The notes under the pieces were generated by a model. The model did not search any database and had not been told where the DNA came from. It saw only the letters and a program-made list of their open reading frames with translations. This document shows, piece after piece, positions 1-12,351 of a DNA stretch of 64,000 nucleotides (positions within the stretch are counted from its first letter, which is position 1; every line of letters begins with the position of its first letter). The DNA comes from Daldinia sp. FL1419 (taxonomy: Eukaryota; Ascomycota; Sordariomycetes; Xylariales; Hypoxylaceae): contig MU623340.1 of NCBI GenBank assembly GCA_025201765.1, forward strand, positions 372,001-436,000. Reading direction: 5' to 3'. Made by a program: the position numbers and the translations under genes.

Positions 1-1184
1 GTACTGAAGATGAAGAGACTATCTGCCGAATGGTAGTAGAGAAGCTCTCAGGAAAGCCGGGTATCTCTTTTGAGGCCATCGCCCGCGCTGCATACGATGA
101 GGGTCGCGGTCGATTGGCTACGGAGCTTCTGAATCATGAGCCTCGTGCGGGGCGGCAGGTTCCTCTCCTCTTGAGCATGGAGGAAGACGAAATTGCCCTT
201 GATAAAGCAATTGAGAGCGGGGATTCCGATCTTATTCTCTTCGTACTACTTCAGCTAAAGAAGAAGCTCCCGCTGGCATCTTTCTTCCGTGTGATCAACG
301 CACGACCAACTGCCACCGCACTCGTTGAGTCATCAGCGGCGCTTGAGGATGATAGCACACTTCTCAAAGATTTGTATTATCAAGACGACCGCCGAGTCGA
401 TGGTGCAGGCGTATTCGTTCGTGAGGCCTTACGACAGCCTGATGCCCGCACGGCTAGCGATAAGCTTGCCCTGGCCGCAAAACTACTCTCCGATTCGAGG
501 GAGCATCACTTCGAACTGACAGCCTTAAAGGAGGCAGCTCAACTTTTGCGAATGCAGGAAGCCTTAGATCGGGACCTGACCGATACGTTTACCGGGCTGA
601 GCGTTAACGATACGTTATTCAAACTGATACGTCTAGGTTATCATAACAAGGCTAAAAAGATCCAGAGCGAGTTCAAGGTCCCGGAGAGGGTGGCCTGGTG
701 GATTAGGTGAGTTACCAAGAATGCTCAAGGGTTCGATATGTAAATGATATCTAACGGGTTTTCTCCATAGACTTCGGGCGCTTGTCGCGAAACGAGACTG
801 GAATGAAATCGAGGACATTGCTAAGAGCAGGAAAAGCCCGATTGGCTGGGAGGTAAGCTCTCTTTCCCCTCTCCATTCCTCCACCCTGCCTCAGTCAAAT
901 AATCCCATGCTAACATACCACGCCCACCCCAGCCATTCTTCAACCAAATCCTACAAGCGGGCAACGCGCGCCTCGCCGCATCCTTCATCCCTAAGTGCAC
1001 GAACCTGGAGCCCGGGGCAGCGATCACTATGTACGAGAAATGCGGCATGCGCGTTAAGGCCGCGGAAGAGGCCGTCAAGACCAAAGATGCTGATGCTTGG
1101 GTGAGACTGCTAGAAGCTGCTGGAAAGAACACCCAAGAGGGGAAGGAAATTGAGAGGTTGGGTGCGCAGGTCTTCAAGAAGTAG
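1..1184 (+). CDS. VPS16: VPS16, vacuolar sorting HOPS/CORVET subunit (3' part, 5' end outside window)
   Basis: The frame is open from the first bases; visible exons are <1-706, 771-852 and 933-1184 (stop TAG at 1182-1184). They give 345 C-terminal residues of a protein that is normally about 830 long, so the N-terminal beta-propeller lies outside the window. The visible part is the alpha-helical Vps16 C-terminal domain, beginning near EEDETICRMVVEKLSGKPG and running through EHHFELTALKEAAQLLRMQE to TMYEKCGMRVKAAEEA. Family knowledge: Vps16 is a core subunit of the HOPS and CORVET tethers that drive endosome-vacuole fusion, and its C-terminal domain binds Vps33. Both introns have GT..AG ends, and the first has a CTAAC branch site about 20 bp before the acceptor. 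No odd features. Confidence 0.93.
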
Positions 1185-2403
1185 ACTTGATAATAAGTAG
1201 ATACCTAGGGACCGATGAGACGTGGATAGTCCGGCAGAGAATGAATGTGGTAATTACAGCATATCCCTGAGCAAGTTAATAAAAACATTGATGCGAATCA
1301 AACCCATTGATATGCGCGTTCGCAATACAGTAACCAACCATGAGACAAGTCGAAAATTACAAGTAGTCTATTTAGAAACCCATTTTTGCATTCATTATCC
1401 CGAGTCTATGTAAACATTATCTTTTCTCCTATCTGACTACCTCTTACCTACTCTACAGTAGAGGAGTAGTCACAAGCCAGGGACGGAAAGGGGGGCTAGC
1501 TTTTCAAACAAGTGATCAGCATTGTGTACTTCAAGCATAAGCCCCCCTGTTCATCCGACAGGCGAATATTCGAAATAAAAAAGAGGAAGAGAAGGGGGGG
1601 GGGAAATCACAGAGAAATAGGGAAGTCGTCCGATCCCGTCCACAAACTCCTAACTGGACTTTTGTTTAACATCCGGGAGAATAAATCGACCGAAACAAAA
1701 ATGATCTGCAGCAGATGTCTCATGGCGCGTCATGACATCAAAAATGCGGTGCGGTTTAACGACAATAGCACAGCACATAGCCATCATCCACTCTCATTTA
1801 TTCCTCTCCATAAGCCCCATTCTCATCCCGGCCCCGATCCTGCCTACCAAATGAGTAAATCGCGCAGCGCAGATACCTGAGAGGCAAACGCCACATATGA
1901 AGAACCAGGCCTAATTCCGCGCCTCCCTTTCTATGGACGAACCATCCCCGCAAGGACAAAATTCCCGGGAAAATAAGTACCCCTTAACGGTGAAACGAAG
2001 AAGACATGGTGGTGCATAATAAGAACTTAATCCCCCCTGGATCTGTTGGCTAGGGGCATATACGCTAAGTACCTAGCGTGGCCGTACGACACAATTGAAG
2101 GTATGGATTCCTACCAACGACATCCTTTATAGGAGAGGACAGGAGAAGGCAATGGTATATACGGTGGGGCGATGGAGGCGGGAAACAGATCAATCGTAGT
2201 AACTCAGGGGCAAAGTACGTAATGGTAGGGGTAGTAACGTAATCACCACGGCAAGTAAAAGAGGAGGTAGTAACGGAAAGAAAAAGGATCACAAGTTTTC
2301 TTCGTATTGCAAGTCCATAACATTATGGTGTGCCAATGAACTCCCCCCCTCCCACGAGCCTGAGCATGGAAGATCTGAATTTTTGTACAGTGCTATTGTT
2401 TGC
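1185..2403. other. Intergenic, convergent 3' ends of VPS16 and eIF4B
   Basis: Only 3' untranslated sequence is expected here. It holds a purine-rich stretch ending in a run of about ten G (near 1594-1604) and an imperfect inverted repeat around 1714-1739 (GATGTC...CATGACATC). No open frame shows coding character or a recognisable motif. Confidence 0.5.
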
Positions 2404-4553
2404 TTAATTGCGTCGGGCACGGCCCTTCGCCGGTACAGTTGTCCAGCCATCGGGATCTGCAACCGGCGCGGCTTCAGCCTCCGGAGCAGGCGATGAAGGC
2501 TGAGTAGGTTGTTGAGGAGATCGAGGCTCGGCGTGGCCGTTTGCCCGACCACCTCTACCTTCGAAGTTGCCCCGGGGTCCTCGCGGCGCACCACCGCGTC
2601 CTCGAGCATCGCCACGGCCTCGTGGAGCGTTGATATATCCGCCGCGACCTTGGCGCTGCTCTCCCGATGATGTTCTCCAGTTGCCACTCTCGGTTGCTCT
2701 GGACTTGGCGTTCTGGGCGCCTTCTTTAGATCTAATTGGGACCTTTTGCTCCGTAGCTCCGCCGTTCTGAGCACCTGCTTCCTTCGGCTCCTCCTTCGCC
2801 TCAGCGGCCACTTCAGTCTTTTCCTCAACGGGTTCGGCCTTTGCTTTCTCTGCGTCGGCAGCAGCCTTCTCGGCGGCCTCCTTTGCTGCGGCCTCCTTAG
2901 CGAGGCGTCGTTCCTCCTTGGCCTTCTCGTCGGCCTCTCTCTTCTCCTTTAACTGTTGCTCTCGCTTCTCTGCGATCTCACGCTCTTTCGCCGCTGTATC
3001 AATAGGACGAGCGGCGCCAAAGGGACTCGCTTTAGATTCGCCAGTCGCGGATGGCAGTCCGGGAGATGCTACGTCTGGCGATTCAGATACGGTTCGTTTC
3101 TGTAAGTTAAGCCGAGGACGGCCCGCAGGAGCCGGGGCGGCCGAACCAGCGACGGAACCAGCGGCGGGAGACGAGGGTGCCTCAGATCCATCACGAGATC
3201 GTTCAGGGGACTTTACGGGAGGATCAGGCTTCATATTGCTACGCCACTGGTTATCGCGCTCCGCTGCTGTCGGAGTACGCTCTGGGCGTTCTGGACGCTC
3301 CGGTCTATCTCTGAACTCTCGGGGAGGCCGAGAACCTTCCTGACGACCTTCGCCCCAGGTAGCTGGGGATGCCCTGCGGTCCTTTCGGAAAGAATCACCT
3401 CGGTTGGCGTCGTTAGTTCGAGGACGGCTGCTATCTCGCGATCCCTCGGGGCGTTCGGTGGGAGGGAGTGGCGATAGAGGACCCTTGCGCTCCCAGTTGC
3501 CGAAATCACGGACCTTGCCGTCATCAGAAGGTGCATCTCGGAAAGCAGGTGTTCGGCGTTCCCCAAACTCAGCAGGACGTCGATCGTTACTACGACCTGG
3601 GAGATCTGCCAGGGGGCCTTTTCGCTCCCAGCTGCTGAGATCGCGGGCAGACTCGCCACGGTTCTCACGCTCCTTGGCTACAAAACTGTTAGAATCCGTT
3701 CACTCGATATTTACGCGCTTTGACTTACGAGGATCAGCGATCTTGATCTTGATAATACGACCTTGGAAATGTTCTCCGTCAAGGGTCAAAGCTTTCTTCA
3801 GACCCTCAACGTTCGCGAACTCTGCATAGGCAAAACCTTTTGGGCGCTGTTCGATTCGGTCCTCGATGATTCGGACACTAGTAATATCACAACCTTCAAA
3901 GAAGTCGGTTACAGACTCGTTTGTGGCTTCGTAGGAAAGATTTCCCAGATGAGCGGTGAACGGAGGTTTAGTAGGGAGCTGGGCCGGGCCCTGGCTTGCG
4001 TAAGAGTCACGAGCATAGCCTTGAGTAGGAGAAGTTAATAATCAATCAAATGTCTACCTGGATAATAGCGGCCTACCTCGATCATTGCCCGAACCTCCAT
4101 AGCCAGAGTAGCCAGTGCGTCGGTCGCTAGTTGAGGGAGGCAAAGGCTGAGAGCCTAGGGTATAAGAGATTAGCGAAATTAAATCCAGATATAAGATAAA
4201 ATATATGGTAGGGATATGACGTACCGAACGAATCCTCGACTTCATCAGCCCATGATCCACCGTATTCTAGTTAATGTTAGCAAAGTTATTCGTTCTTCTC
4301 GTTCTTCTCGTCCTTTTATTTAATAATGGCGTGTTGGAATGTCTGGTATTCATTCATAGGACGATGATATTGGCAGCCGGTGGGAAGACGAGACGAAAGG
4401 AGCGAAAAGGGAGAGCGAACTGACTTTCTTCCTGCAGAAAGGCCCCAAGGCTCATCTTCTGCTGTTCCTTCTTCTTAGGCGCTAAAGAATATCAATTGTT
4501 AGCACGAGATCTCGTAGGGCATAGGTGAGGTAAATCGGCGACGACATACCCAT
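2404..4553 (-). CDS. TIF3: Eukaryotic translation initiation factor 4B-like RNA-binding protein
   Basis: Six exons on the minus strand: 4553-4550, 4481-4425, 4266-4225, 4154-4077, 4019-3729 and 3677-2404, giving 581 residues. The first coding exon is only ATGG; the spliced start reads MAPKKKEQQKMSLGAFLQEE, the usual fungal eIF4B opening, followed by GGSWADEVED. One RRM lies at about residues 80-157, with an RNP2-like AHLGNL and RNP1 KGFAYAEF. Two copies of a W-ERKGPL motif follow, then long Arg/Ser/Pro-rich and Glu/Lys/Ala-rich segments and an RGG-type tail. Family knowledge: eIF4B stimulates the eIF4A helicase and 43S attachment in the cytosol. The introns are consistent in phase throughout. 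The donor of the fourth intron (at 4076) is the least certain: a second GTAG lies 20 bases further on but breaks the frame. Confidence 0.9.
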
Positions 4554-6080
4554 ATTTGCGGTGTTTTAGCCACGCGCAACGCTCGTCAAGGTCGTCGCGC
4601 GCAGTCAAGAGATGAATTACCGAAGAAACTAAGCTTAGTTCTTCGGTTTAGCTGTTTGGCTATTCGGTGATAGATAGAATATGGGTAAGGCGGTAAGGCA
4701 GTAGTATTTTTTTTCTTTTTTTTCACAAGTGCCAGACCGACAAATCGATTGGAAAGGATACAAGTGGTAACCGAGAGTTTTACGGGATGGGCAAGGAGAA
4801 CCGAAAAGTTTCCTCGACCAGAAAGAAAAAAAATGGATGCTGTGAAAAAAATGGCCGGGAGGGTTAGCTTAAATTTTTTTTTTTTTTTTTTCCTTCGCAA
4901 CGTATGAGAGCCAGAGGGAATTGGAAGAGCCTACCAAAAAAAAAAAGTACAAGTTATTTAAGTACCACCGATTTTTTCAATTGTGATGGCGGGGTTCAAC
5001 CTTTAATCAAGTCAAATCTCGCACATTTATTATGGTGCTGTATGGTTTTGAGGTGTGCTTGTATCCTTGTACCGACGTACTGAGGAGGGGAAAGTTTTGG
5101 CCTTAATTTATAGCGTGCACTACCTATATTAGGTACATATAATACAATAGGTACATCAGAGACGTGCCTGCTAGGATGTAGGTAAACTTTTGGATTTTGG
5201 CGTGTGGCTCGATAAATACTTTGGTGAATACAGATGCAGTCTAATTCAGGAATGCGGAGAGCAATAAATTGATATATATAATATTTTTTACACTCCCTGG
5301 TACTTATCTACCTACGTAGTCAATATATAGTTCCTAAGTATCTAACTAAATGACGTTGAATACCTTTTTTCTGCAATAATTGGTTGTTCTTCAAAATTCT
5401 AGGTAGATAGGTACCTACCTTTGGTGGGTAGACCTGGGGGTTTCGAGGGGCTCACGGATCCCCCTCCCAACTGCATGTGCTAAATGGAATAATAATTATT
5501 ATTATCGAGTTGCGGGCTGGACATGCTCGCGAGTGCCGCAGCTTTGTCTTATCGTTCATTGGCCAGTTTTACTGGGGCACCGCTTAGGTACCTGATTTCA
5601 AAGTACCTACCCATCGACAGCACCTAAAGAGCCCGGAAGGTGCTGGATAGACGGACTTGAATTGTACAACATGTAGGGATTTATTGCCGCCGATGGCTGC
5701 CCTTTAAAATCACTTACCTCAATACCTATGATCAATCTCAATTCAGAATACCTCCAATCACCTCAATCATCTTGCATTAACTAAGATACCTATGTTTTTA
5801 AGTTAACTACCTAACTAGTCAGACTCTCATACTCGAGATATATTATACTCGACTTTCTATTATAGTTAGACCTAACTTTACTGAGGTATAAGAGTTACAT
5901 TCCATACCACAGTAAATCGCTCTAGTTAGTCTTCGGATGCTAAAGAGAAATTAGCTTCTTAAACTAGTTCCATTAATCATATATTCAGTTTTATAAAGAG
6001 GCCGGCGCAACATCATTAGCACCAACCATTTTCTTTACTCTTTCGATTTATCTCACAGGGTTATGACTTAATTTACAAGC
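4554..6080. other. Divergent intergenic region between eIF4B and a membrane protein
   Basis: This is probably a shared promoter region. It carries homopolymer tracts (T18-type near 4872-4892), several TAGGTACCTA/ACCTACCT-type motifs (near 5120-5155, 5400-5420 and 5586) and an AT-rich ATAATTATTATTAT stretch near 5490. The open frame at 4586-4900 is driven by poly-T/poly-A and is not coding. No gene seen. Confidence 0.5.
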
Positions 6081-6932
6081 ATGGCTTCCTCATCGCAACA
6101 ACCGACGCCTCAGAGGCCCTCGGCTTCCAACCCCAACTCTGAGGTTGTTAGTCCATATGATAGGGAAATGCCTTCCGCAGACGAGCTCAAAACAATTGCT
6201 GGCAAATCATTGAGATTCGGAACACTAGCCGGTAAAGTCATACTTCACCTACCTAGTAAACTGACATAGTCCTACTAACTTTATCTATACAGGTGGCGTT
6301 GGATTGGTGGTCGGAGCTGGTGCTGGCATTGTTCGATCAGCACCACCAGCATTATTTGCGATAGTTGCCGGTCTCCAATGGTTTGCTCTCGGATCTACCT
6401 ATACAGGTGAGGACAGTCACCCCCTCGACTAGTTTTTCAAGCTGCTGATCGATATATAGCATCAAAACACCTCCTTCGGCACGCCTGGGGTGGTGAAGAA
6501 AATCTTACTTCATCCGACCGTATAATGTCTTGTGGTGTAGCTGGTGGCGTGGCTGGGATGGTCGGTGGCATGTTTCGTGAGTCTTTTCCAGCGTCTACAA
6601 AAGTTTTTACGCTCTTAATCTGTACTGATTGATTTGTAGGAGGGCCTAGGAATATCTTACCAGGAATGCTGGTCTTCGGCACGGGTACAACTATCGGCGC
6701 ATCTATAGTTCAGCTAGTTCGGAGCCAGCCAAAGGATGATACTAAGGCCAAGTCGAGTTGGTTTGATTCCAAATGGAGTCCGCTGAAACGATTGTCGGAC
6801 AAGGAATACGAAGAAAAGCTAGAAGAGAAAATTCTTCGGATAAACGCCGAAATTTCTATCATTGACGATAATATCGCTTCTCTTCGAGCATCAAGCAGTG
6901 CATCAACCAAGCCAAACGAGGGAAAGAAATAA
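6081..6932 (+). CDS. Small glycine-rich multi-span membrane protein, possibly Tim17/22-like
   Basis: Exons 6081-6231, 6293-6406, 6460-6576 and 6640-6932 give 224 residues; all four exons are consistent in phase. The N-terminus is hydrophilic (about 50 residues). Hydrophobic glycine-rich stretches follow at about 51-88 (GGVGLVVGAGAGIVR, then ALFAIVAGLQWFALGS) and 108-155 (VAGGVAGMVGGMFRGPRN, then GMLVFGTGTTIGASIV). A charged coiled-coil-like tail (KEYEEKLEEKILRINAEIS) ends the protein. The GxxxG-rich paired helices recall the Tim17/Tim22/Tim23 family of mitochondrial inner-membrane proteins, but I see no diagnostic signature, so the assignment is tentative. It could equally be a fungus-specific mitochondrial protein. 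The start is the first ATG after a pyrimidine-rich leader. Confidence 0.8.
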
Positions 6933-7673
6933 GACGTATGGTAGCTCTTAAAGGGCATTCCTTACGACTATCGGAATCCTTCCACAGGAATAGAAACCCC
7001 TTAGACGATACGCTTGGATGGAAGTAACCCAAACTTGGTTCATATAAGGTTCTTACAGAAGGAGTCGGTACCAAAAGTAAGACAACCCACCGTTGGGTAA
7101 TTTCAACGATCTCAGTCACCTACGTGAGACAATGACATATCTCCTAACGCAATACCACAGCTCGAATTATCGCCGACTTCACGAGCAAATACCTTACTTT
7201 AAGTAGGTACCTAAACGTGAGCTTCGCCGAGCCTCTAGCATCGCAAATAAGCATCGCAAATAAGCATTAGCTGCCGTGTAGAGACACGTGCAACCGTCCA
7301 AGGATAGGATTCTAATTCAAACTACGGTCTTGGAGATATTCATCTCTACCTATTTATACTAGCTCCGATCTTACTTGTGACACGTTCAACGTAATAGGAG
7401 CTCGGTACGCCAATTATGTCGAAAGATGTAAGGCTGCCTATGTAGCTAGGTACAAGAAAACTGTATGCATGAATATGACCTCAGCATACGTCATCGTTTG
7501 CGAGGTGGACAAACAAATCCCCCACATATGATAATGCTATGGTTTCCGTCGATCCAAAAACGCCAATACAAATTAGACGTTGTTCGCCTCAAGCTAGTTG
7601 CCCGCTTCCAGTCCGTCTAATCCCAATACTGCCTTATTAAAATAGCTTCAGTTTGATCAAAAGGTTATCCAAT
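6933..7673. other. Intergenic
   Basis: No coding signal. Contains a tandem GCATCGCAAATAA duplication near 7239-7265 and one TAGGTACCTA motif near 7205. Confidence 0.4.
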
Positions 7674-8127
7674 ATGACTGATTCCCGAGGAGGCCATTCA
7701 TCTGGACTTGAGCAGACGCCTCTTGACTCACATCAGCACGGCCAGGCTCAGTAAGTTGGCTCTTTTGACTTATTCCCCCGGACTCACATACTACTTGGCT
7801 CTCGAGCCCGAAAGACCCGTCCGGCGAGCTCTGAAACATAGCCAAACGCCACACTGAAACCTACCCTTATTGCTTTTTAAACTAACTAATACACTCGCTG
7901 ACTTCCTTATTAATAGAAACATCCTCGACGAGACGGCCGCGACATACGGTAATACCACCCAGTCCGACCTCGGCGCCAACATAGAAACCCACGACGAGGC
8001 ACTCAAAGACAAGGTTGACGGCGCTGTAAGAAGCGGACCGAAGAAAGCGGACGAGACAACGGGTGGTAGAGTCCAGGTTGGCGAGACGGGCGACTTGCAT
8101 GATCTCGCCGCGAAGAGGCAGCCTTAA
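7674..8127 (+). CDS. Small hydrophilic hypothetical protein (95 aa)
   Basis: Two exons, 7674-7750 and 7917-8127, joined in phase across a 166-bp intron with a GTAAGT donor and a CTAACTAAT branch-like site, give 95 residues. The protein starts MTDSRGGHSSGLEQTPLDSH and is acidic and Gly/Thr-rich, with no signal peptide, membrane segment or cysteine. The second half contains NILDETAATYGNTTQSDLG and ends DLHDLAAKRQP. I do not recognise the family. Its composition resembles small stress- or hydrophilin-like fungal proteins, but that is only an impression. The start is the first ATG that keeps the spliced frame open. Support is the clean splice phase and coding-like composition. Confidence 0.55.
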
Positions 8128-9303
8128 GAAAAAAGCTACGTGGGAGATAGTAGGCTAATAGTAGCAAGGGCTCTGTATAATATGGGGATTGGATGGCGTA
8201 AATGCGTTGGTACGGAAAAGAATGTATAAGTGAGCAAAATCATGGACAAGACATGAGGATGGTCCCTTTTGGGAATTGGCAACGTAGTCCCTGAATCATT
8301 GGTTAAGTTCCGGGCAAACGTCTCGCCCCGAAGCTACACTTTCATGGAGATAACAGGTAGAGCTATGTCCTTTGCCCAAGGAGAGAACACAAACTAATGT
8401 ATGCCTAAACATGATCTGCTTCTGATGTACATAAGCTCTGGTGATATTTTCTTCCCGGGCTCGGATTCCTCAGGCCTATGGATTAGAAATAGGAGCTCGT
8501 CAACTTGGACGCCATCCAAAGGTCAACCCCGGGACTGATCCGAGACATTTATACAACGAAGGGTTACATATGCCTGTACGCCCTCGGCTCCGGAAAGCTG
8601 GACTTATGGTTCGCTACACGATAAATATATTATCTACCCACTGCCTATATATTAAGAGGTCCTGGCAGATATATTATAATGATACACACAAAGCATGTCT
8701 TGGCCTTATCTACGGGGCCGTCCTATAACTCACTCCTTCATATATACCCTCCCCTGCAGATATAGATCCAACTATACCTAGGTATCATCACCGTACTACC
8801 GAGGGTAACAGTAGAATCCGACCAGGGCCACGCCTGTTTCCTACCTGCCTACCTACCTAGCTAGCCATCACGCCAGCCAGCATAAACGCATGTATATACC
8901 TCGGCTACTCGCGGCAGCGATGCTATTTGCCAGCAAGCACGTCTTTTACACACAATCTGACAAACCCCCAGTGACCGGTGGGCAGTCGTGGCAACGAACG
9001 CGGCCGCCTTTAGAAGAACAACTAAGTAGGTGAAGAAAAACCATCGAGACACGCGTTATGATAGGTCATTCATATGAATAATTAAGAGCAGAAAAAGCCA
9101 GAAAAAAAAAAAACTAACCATAGTAACCCTGAATATACTCCAAATTACCTGAGGTATCGAGGTCCGTTAACAGACGCATGCACACATACATGCGCGAGAG
9201 ACGAAAAGAGAAATTTCCCGGACCACCAACCCCCACAGCTTTCTTCACTACCTAAGGCATGTAAGGTATTCCCTCCCCCTTTAACCAGTACCCCTAAACC
9301 CTT
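8128..9303. other. Intergenic, convergent 3' ends
   Basis: No gene seen. The region is AT-rich with CTACCTACCTACCTAGCTAG near 8838-8864 and TATATATT-type stretches near 8625-8680. Confidence 0.4.
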
Positions 9304-10845
9304 TTAGTCCTTCTTGATGACAGCATCGAAGATCTCCTTCATCTTCTTGGCGCTGTACTTCTCTTTCCGTTGCTGCCCGTCGGCGTAGTTGACGTAGGTG
9401 ACTCCGAATCGGGTCTCGTAGCCCTCGGCCCATTCAAAGTTGTCCATTAGCGACCATGCCATGTATCCCTTGACATTGACGCCGTCCTCGCTCGAGGCCT
9501 TAGCCATCGCGTTGATATAGTCTCGGAAGTATTCGTATCGGAAGGTGTCGTTGAGGATTTCGGGCTCCTTTAGATCGTTCTCCCCCTTGATACTTGTTCC
9601 GTTCTCCGTTACGTAGATTGGTGGGTAGTTGTATCGCTTGCTAAGCCAGTTGAGCAAGCCCCGGAACCCTTCCGGGTTGGGGCGTAGCCAGAATGACTGC
9701 GTCTCGGGACCGATGCACTCGCCGTTCTTGCTATAGGGGTGAGTTGATAGGTCACCTAAGAAGTCCTCGGGGGGTGGGTTGCCGTCACCGTGCTTGACGT
9801 AGTCGGCGGTGTAGTGGTTCATGCCGTAAAAGTCATTGGAACCTTTAACTAAAGCTACTTCTTCAGGCGCGAACTCCGGCAGTCGGTCGCCAAGTTGCTT
9901 TCGCATCGAGTCGGGGTACTTGCCGAAATAGATGGGGTCCGCAAACCACGAGATGGCAAACTCAATCTTTCGGTTGGCGGCCTCAACATCTCTTGGGTCT
10001 TCGGGGTCCCACGGATATGTGTAATCGCCGTTTAAGGTAATGCCAATCTGTCCTTTGTCCTTAGGCTTAAATTCTTCACGGTATACCTTAACAGCCCTGC
10101 CGTGTGCAAGGAGCAAGTTGTGTCCAACAAACCAAGGCTCTCGGCTGGAATCGCCAACGGCAGACTTGGCTCGGTTAGATGTGCGACCAGGGGCGAAGAA
10201 TCCTGTACTGTATCCTAGAATAGAACTGCACCAGGGTTCGTTAAACGTGATCCAGTTCTTGCATTTAGGAATTGACTTGAAAACGACGCGGGCGTAGTGC
10301 TCAAAGTCGAGCGGGAACTCCTGCTTATTTAAGAGACCACCATATCGCCTATCAAGTGCATCTGGGACATCCCAGTGCAGTAATGTGATGAAAGGAACAA
10401 TACCAGCCTCAAGCAGGTCGTCGACGAACTTAACATAGTGGTCGATACCAGCCTGGTTAATGGGATCCTTTCGACCACCAAGAGGGATAATTCTTGCCCA
10501 CGATAGAGAGAAGCGGTAAGCAGTAGCGCCTAGCCTCTTCAGGAGGGCGATATCTTCAGCAGTCCGGTTGTATGAATCGCAAGCGACGGACCCATCAGTT
10601 CCATCCGCAATTTTCCCCGGGATGGCGCAGAAAGTATCCCAGATAGTTGCACCACGGCCATCTTGTTGGGTTGCCCCTTCGACCTGGTAGCTATGTGCGG
10701 AGAAAGGCTCAAGTCAGTGGCGAAATTCTTTTAGAGTGTGGGTACAGCTGCTATATCAGATAGACTATATCTGACAGAGGAGCTCGGTAGATAGCACTCA
10801 CGCAGCTGTAGCGAAGCCCCAGAGGAAATCCGAGGGCAGCGACAT
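9304..10845 (-). CDS. Beta-glucosidase, glycoside hydrolase family 1, intracellular
   Basis: Exons 10845-10802 and 10690-9304 give 476 residues, the normal length for a fungal GH1 enzyme. The start MSLPSDFLWGFATAAYQVEG is the standard GH1 N-terminus, and no signal peptide precedes it, so the enzyme should be cytosolic. The catalytic acid/base sits in WITFNEPW (Glu about 166) and the nucleophile in IYVTENG (Glu about 377). Also seen are ATIWDTFC, RFSLSWARI, FITLLHWDVP and MAWSLMDNFEWAEGY near the C-terminus. Family knowledge: such enzymes hydrolyse cellobiose and other beta-glucosides and can transglycosylate to produce cellulase inducers. The intron is 111 bp with GTGAGT donor. The long upstream region has a palindrome that might be regulatory. 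Exact substrate preference cannot be read from the sequence. Confidence 0.96.
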
Positions 10846-12351
10846 ATTGAACACGCGCTTTGAAATCGCAAAAAGCGATAAATGTGATATCTAGGCTATT
10901 CGAAGCTGCCCACTAGCGTTTCGATTTCGTCCGGGAAAACGGATATTTACTCTTGTGCCTAGCCAAGACTGCAGACGATCTCGCGAAGGGTATATCGAAA
11001 GTGGAAGATGATGGCTGTTGAGTCGAACCAAGCCGAGCAGAACGGCTGCTCGACGTTGGAATGGAGGCTAGCATCTTCTTTATACCCTTGTGAGGCTTTA
11101 GGCCTTCTAAAGGCGAAGCTCGTCTGCTTTTCGATGTATAGTGTATGGCCGGCACTTTCCCCTTTCTCCCGTATCGGACCGTGACGACCGAGAACAACAG
11201 GCTTGTACGATGATGGCTGTATCTCCAAACCATTCATACCCACATAGGCCATAGCAACCATCTCCGCCGCGGGGTAATTGGAGCTTGTAAGCACACAAGC
11301 AGAGAGACAGGGTCCCGTTTTTGATTTGGGATGTCCCCCCACAAACGAACTCGTCATGTGCCGGAATCATATTAGATCCCAGCGACGGCCCGTGTCTCCG
11401 GTTACCAAAAGGCACATGTCTGTCCTAAGTTATCAAGTCTTGGCCCTTTATGCAGCCAAACAAGCCAGGGGCTCGCAAAAACCTCGGCGGTACAGCCGAG
11501 TGGGTAGACACGATAGTCTCCATCCTTTGAACAGCGGTGTTCCTTGGATTCGGGATAGTCACGAATTGATGAGTGGTGGCGCTAACGATTCAAAAGATCG
11601 ATCTTGGCCGCCTGCTTCGTTGGAATGCGGCGCAACGTCCCTTCACATCCCTTCACATGGGGAGGGTCTAACTTCGGGAAGCGGAGGGCAGTCCACGATC
11701 GGCGGGCTATCCGACATGCGGAAAAGGAATTTCAACAAATAATAGGATTGATAGCACTTGCTTAAGCATTGAACCTTGAAAATGCCTTATCGTCAAATTC
11801 AGTTACGAGACCGGTTGGTCCATGCCGAGTCCCGGAGATCAATGTAGCCGTATATACGATATCGACTTCTCTTATACGTTGTTTTGCGGAATCTTCTTCC
11901 TGTATGTCCACTCACCGACTGCCATCTCGGTCGCTGCAGAAATATCTCGGCGATAATTACTCGATAGTTTGAAAATCACCTGTTTCGGGCTTACCCAGTT
12001 TTCCTGACCGAATCGATTCCTTACTCGATGCAACTTATTCTCTTAGACGGAAGCTCGGATCTCATTGACAGATCACTAATGTGTACCTATCCTTGCATAT
12101 AATGAAGACTTCAACAAAGAAATTCACGTATCAGCGTATATAGTCGCCGCGTTGCAGGAATAAAAAGACATTGCCTGCCGCTAACTGGAGAACGTGGGAG
12201 GAAGTGAGCATGTTTCCGACGGATGCAGTACTTATCCTATTTCGAGCCGATATTTTTTTTTTCTCTCGCTAATGCCTTATAGTTGCATTGTCCAGTAACG
12301 GGTAGATTCGATCGGCCGCATACACGGCGACCGAGCGATCAAAGTGATGCC
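10846..12351. other. Long promoter region of the GH1 gene, no gene seen
   Basis: Overlapping open frames on both strands (10913-11415 minus, 11278-11742 plus) have no recognisable motif and look like chance. A perfect inverted repeat lies at 11483-11500. Confidence 0.45.
11483..11500. promoter_or_regulatory. Perfect inverted repeat upstream of GH1 gene, possible zinc-cluster regulator site
   Basis: CTCGGC and GCCGAG arms flank a 6-base spacer about 640 bp before the beta-glucosidase ATG. Fungal Zn2Cys6 regulators bind CGG/CCG half-sites, so this could be such a site, but a chance palindrome is not excluded. Confidence 0.25.

Noticed and set aside
1512..1880. 122-codon frame downstream of VPS16
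   Set aside because: Driven by an A/G-rich stretch and a G-run; no motif or splice support.
4586..4900. 104-codon minus-strand frame with Lys runs
   Set aside because: The Lys runs come from poly-T tracts in the eIF4B upstream region.
11278..11742. 154-codon open frame upstream of the GH1 gene
   Set aside because: No motif, no splice partner, overlaps frames on the opposite strand; composition looks non-coding.
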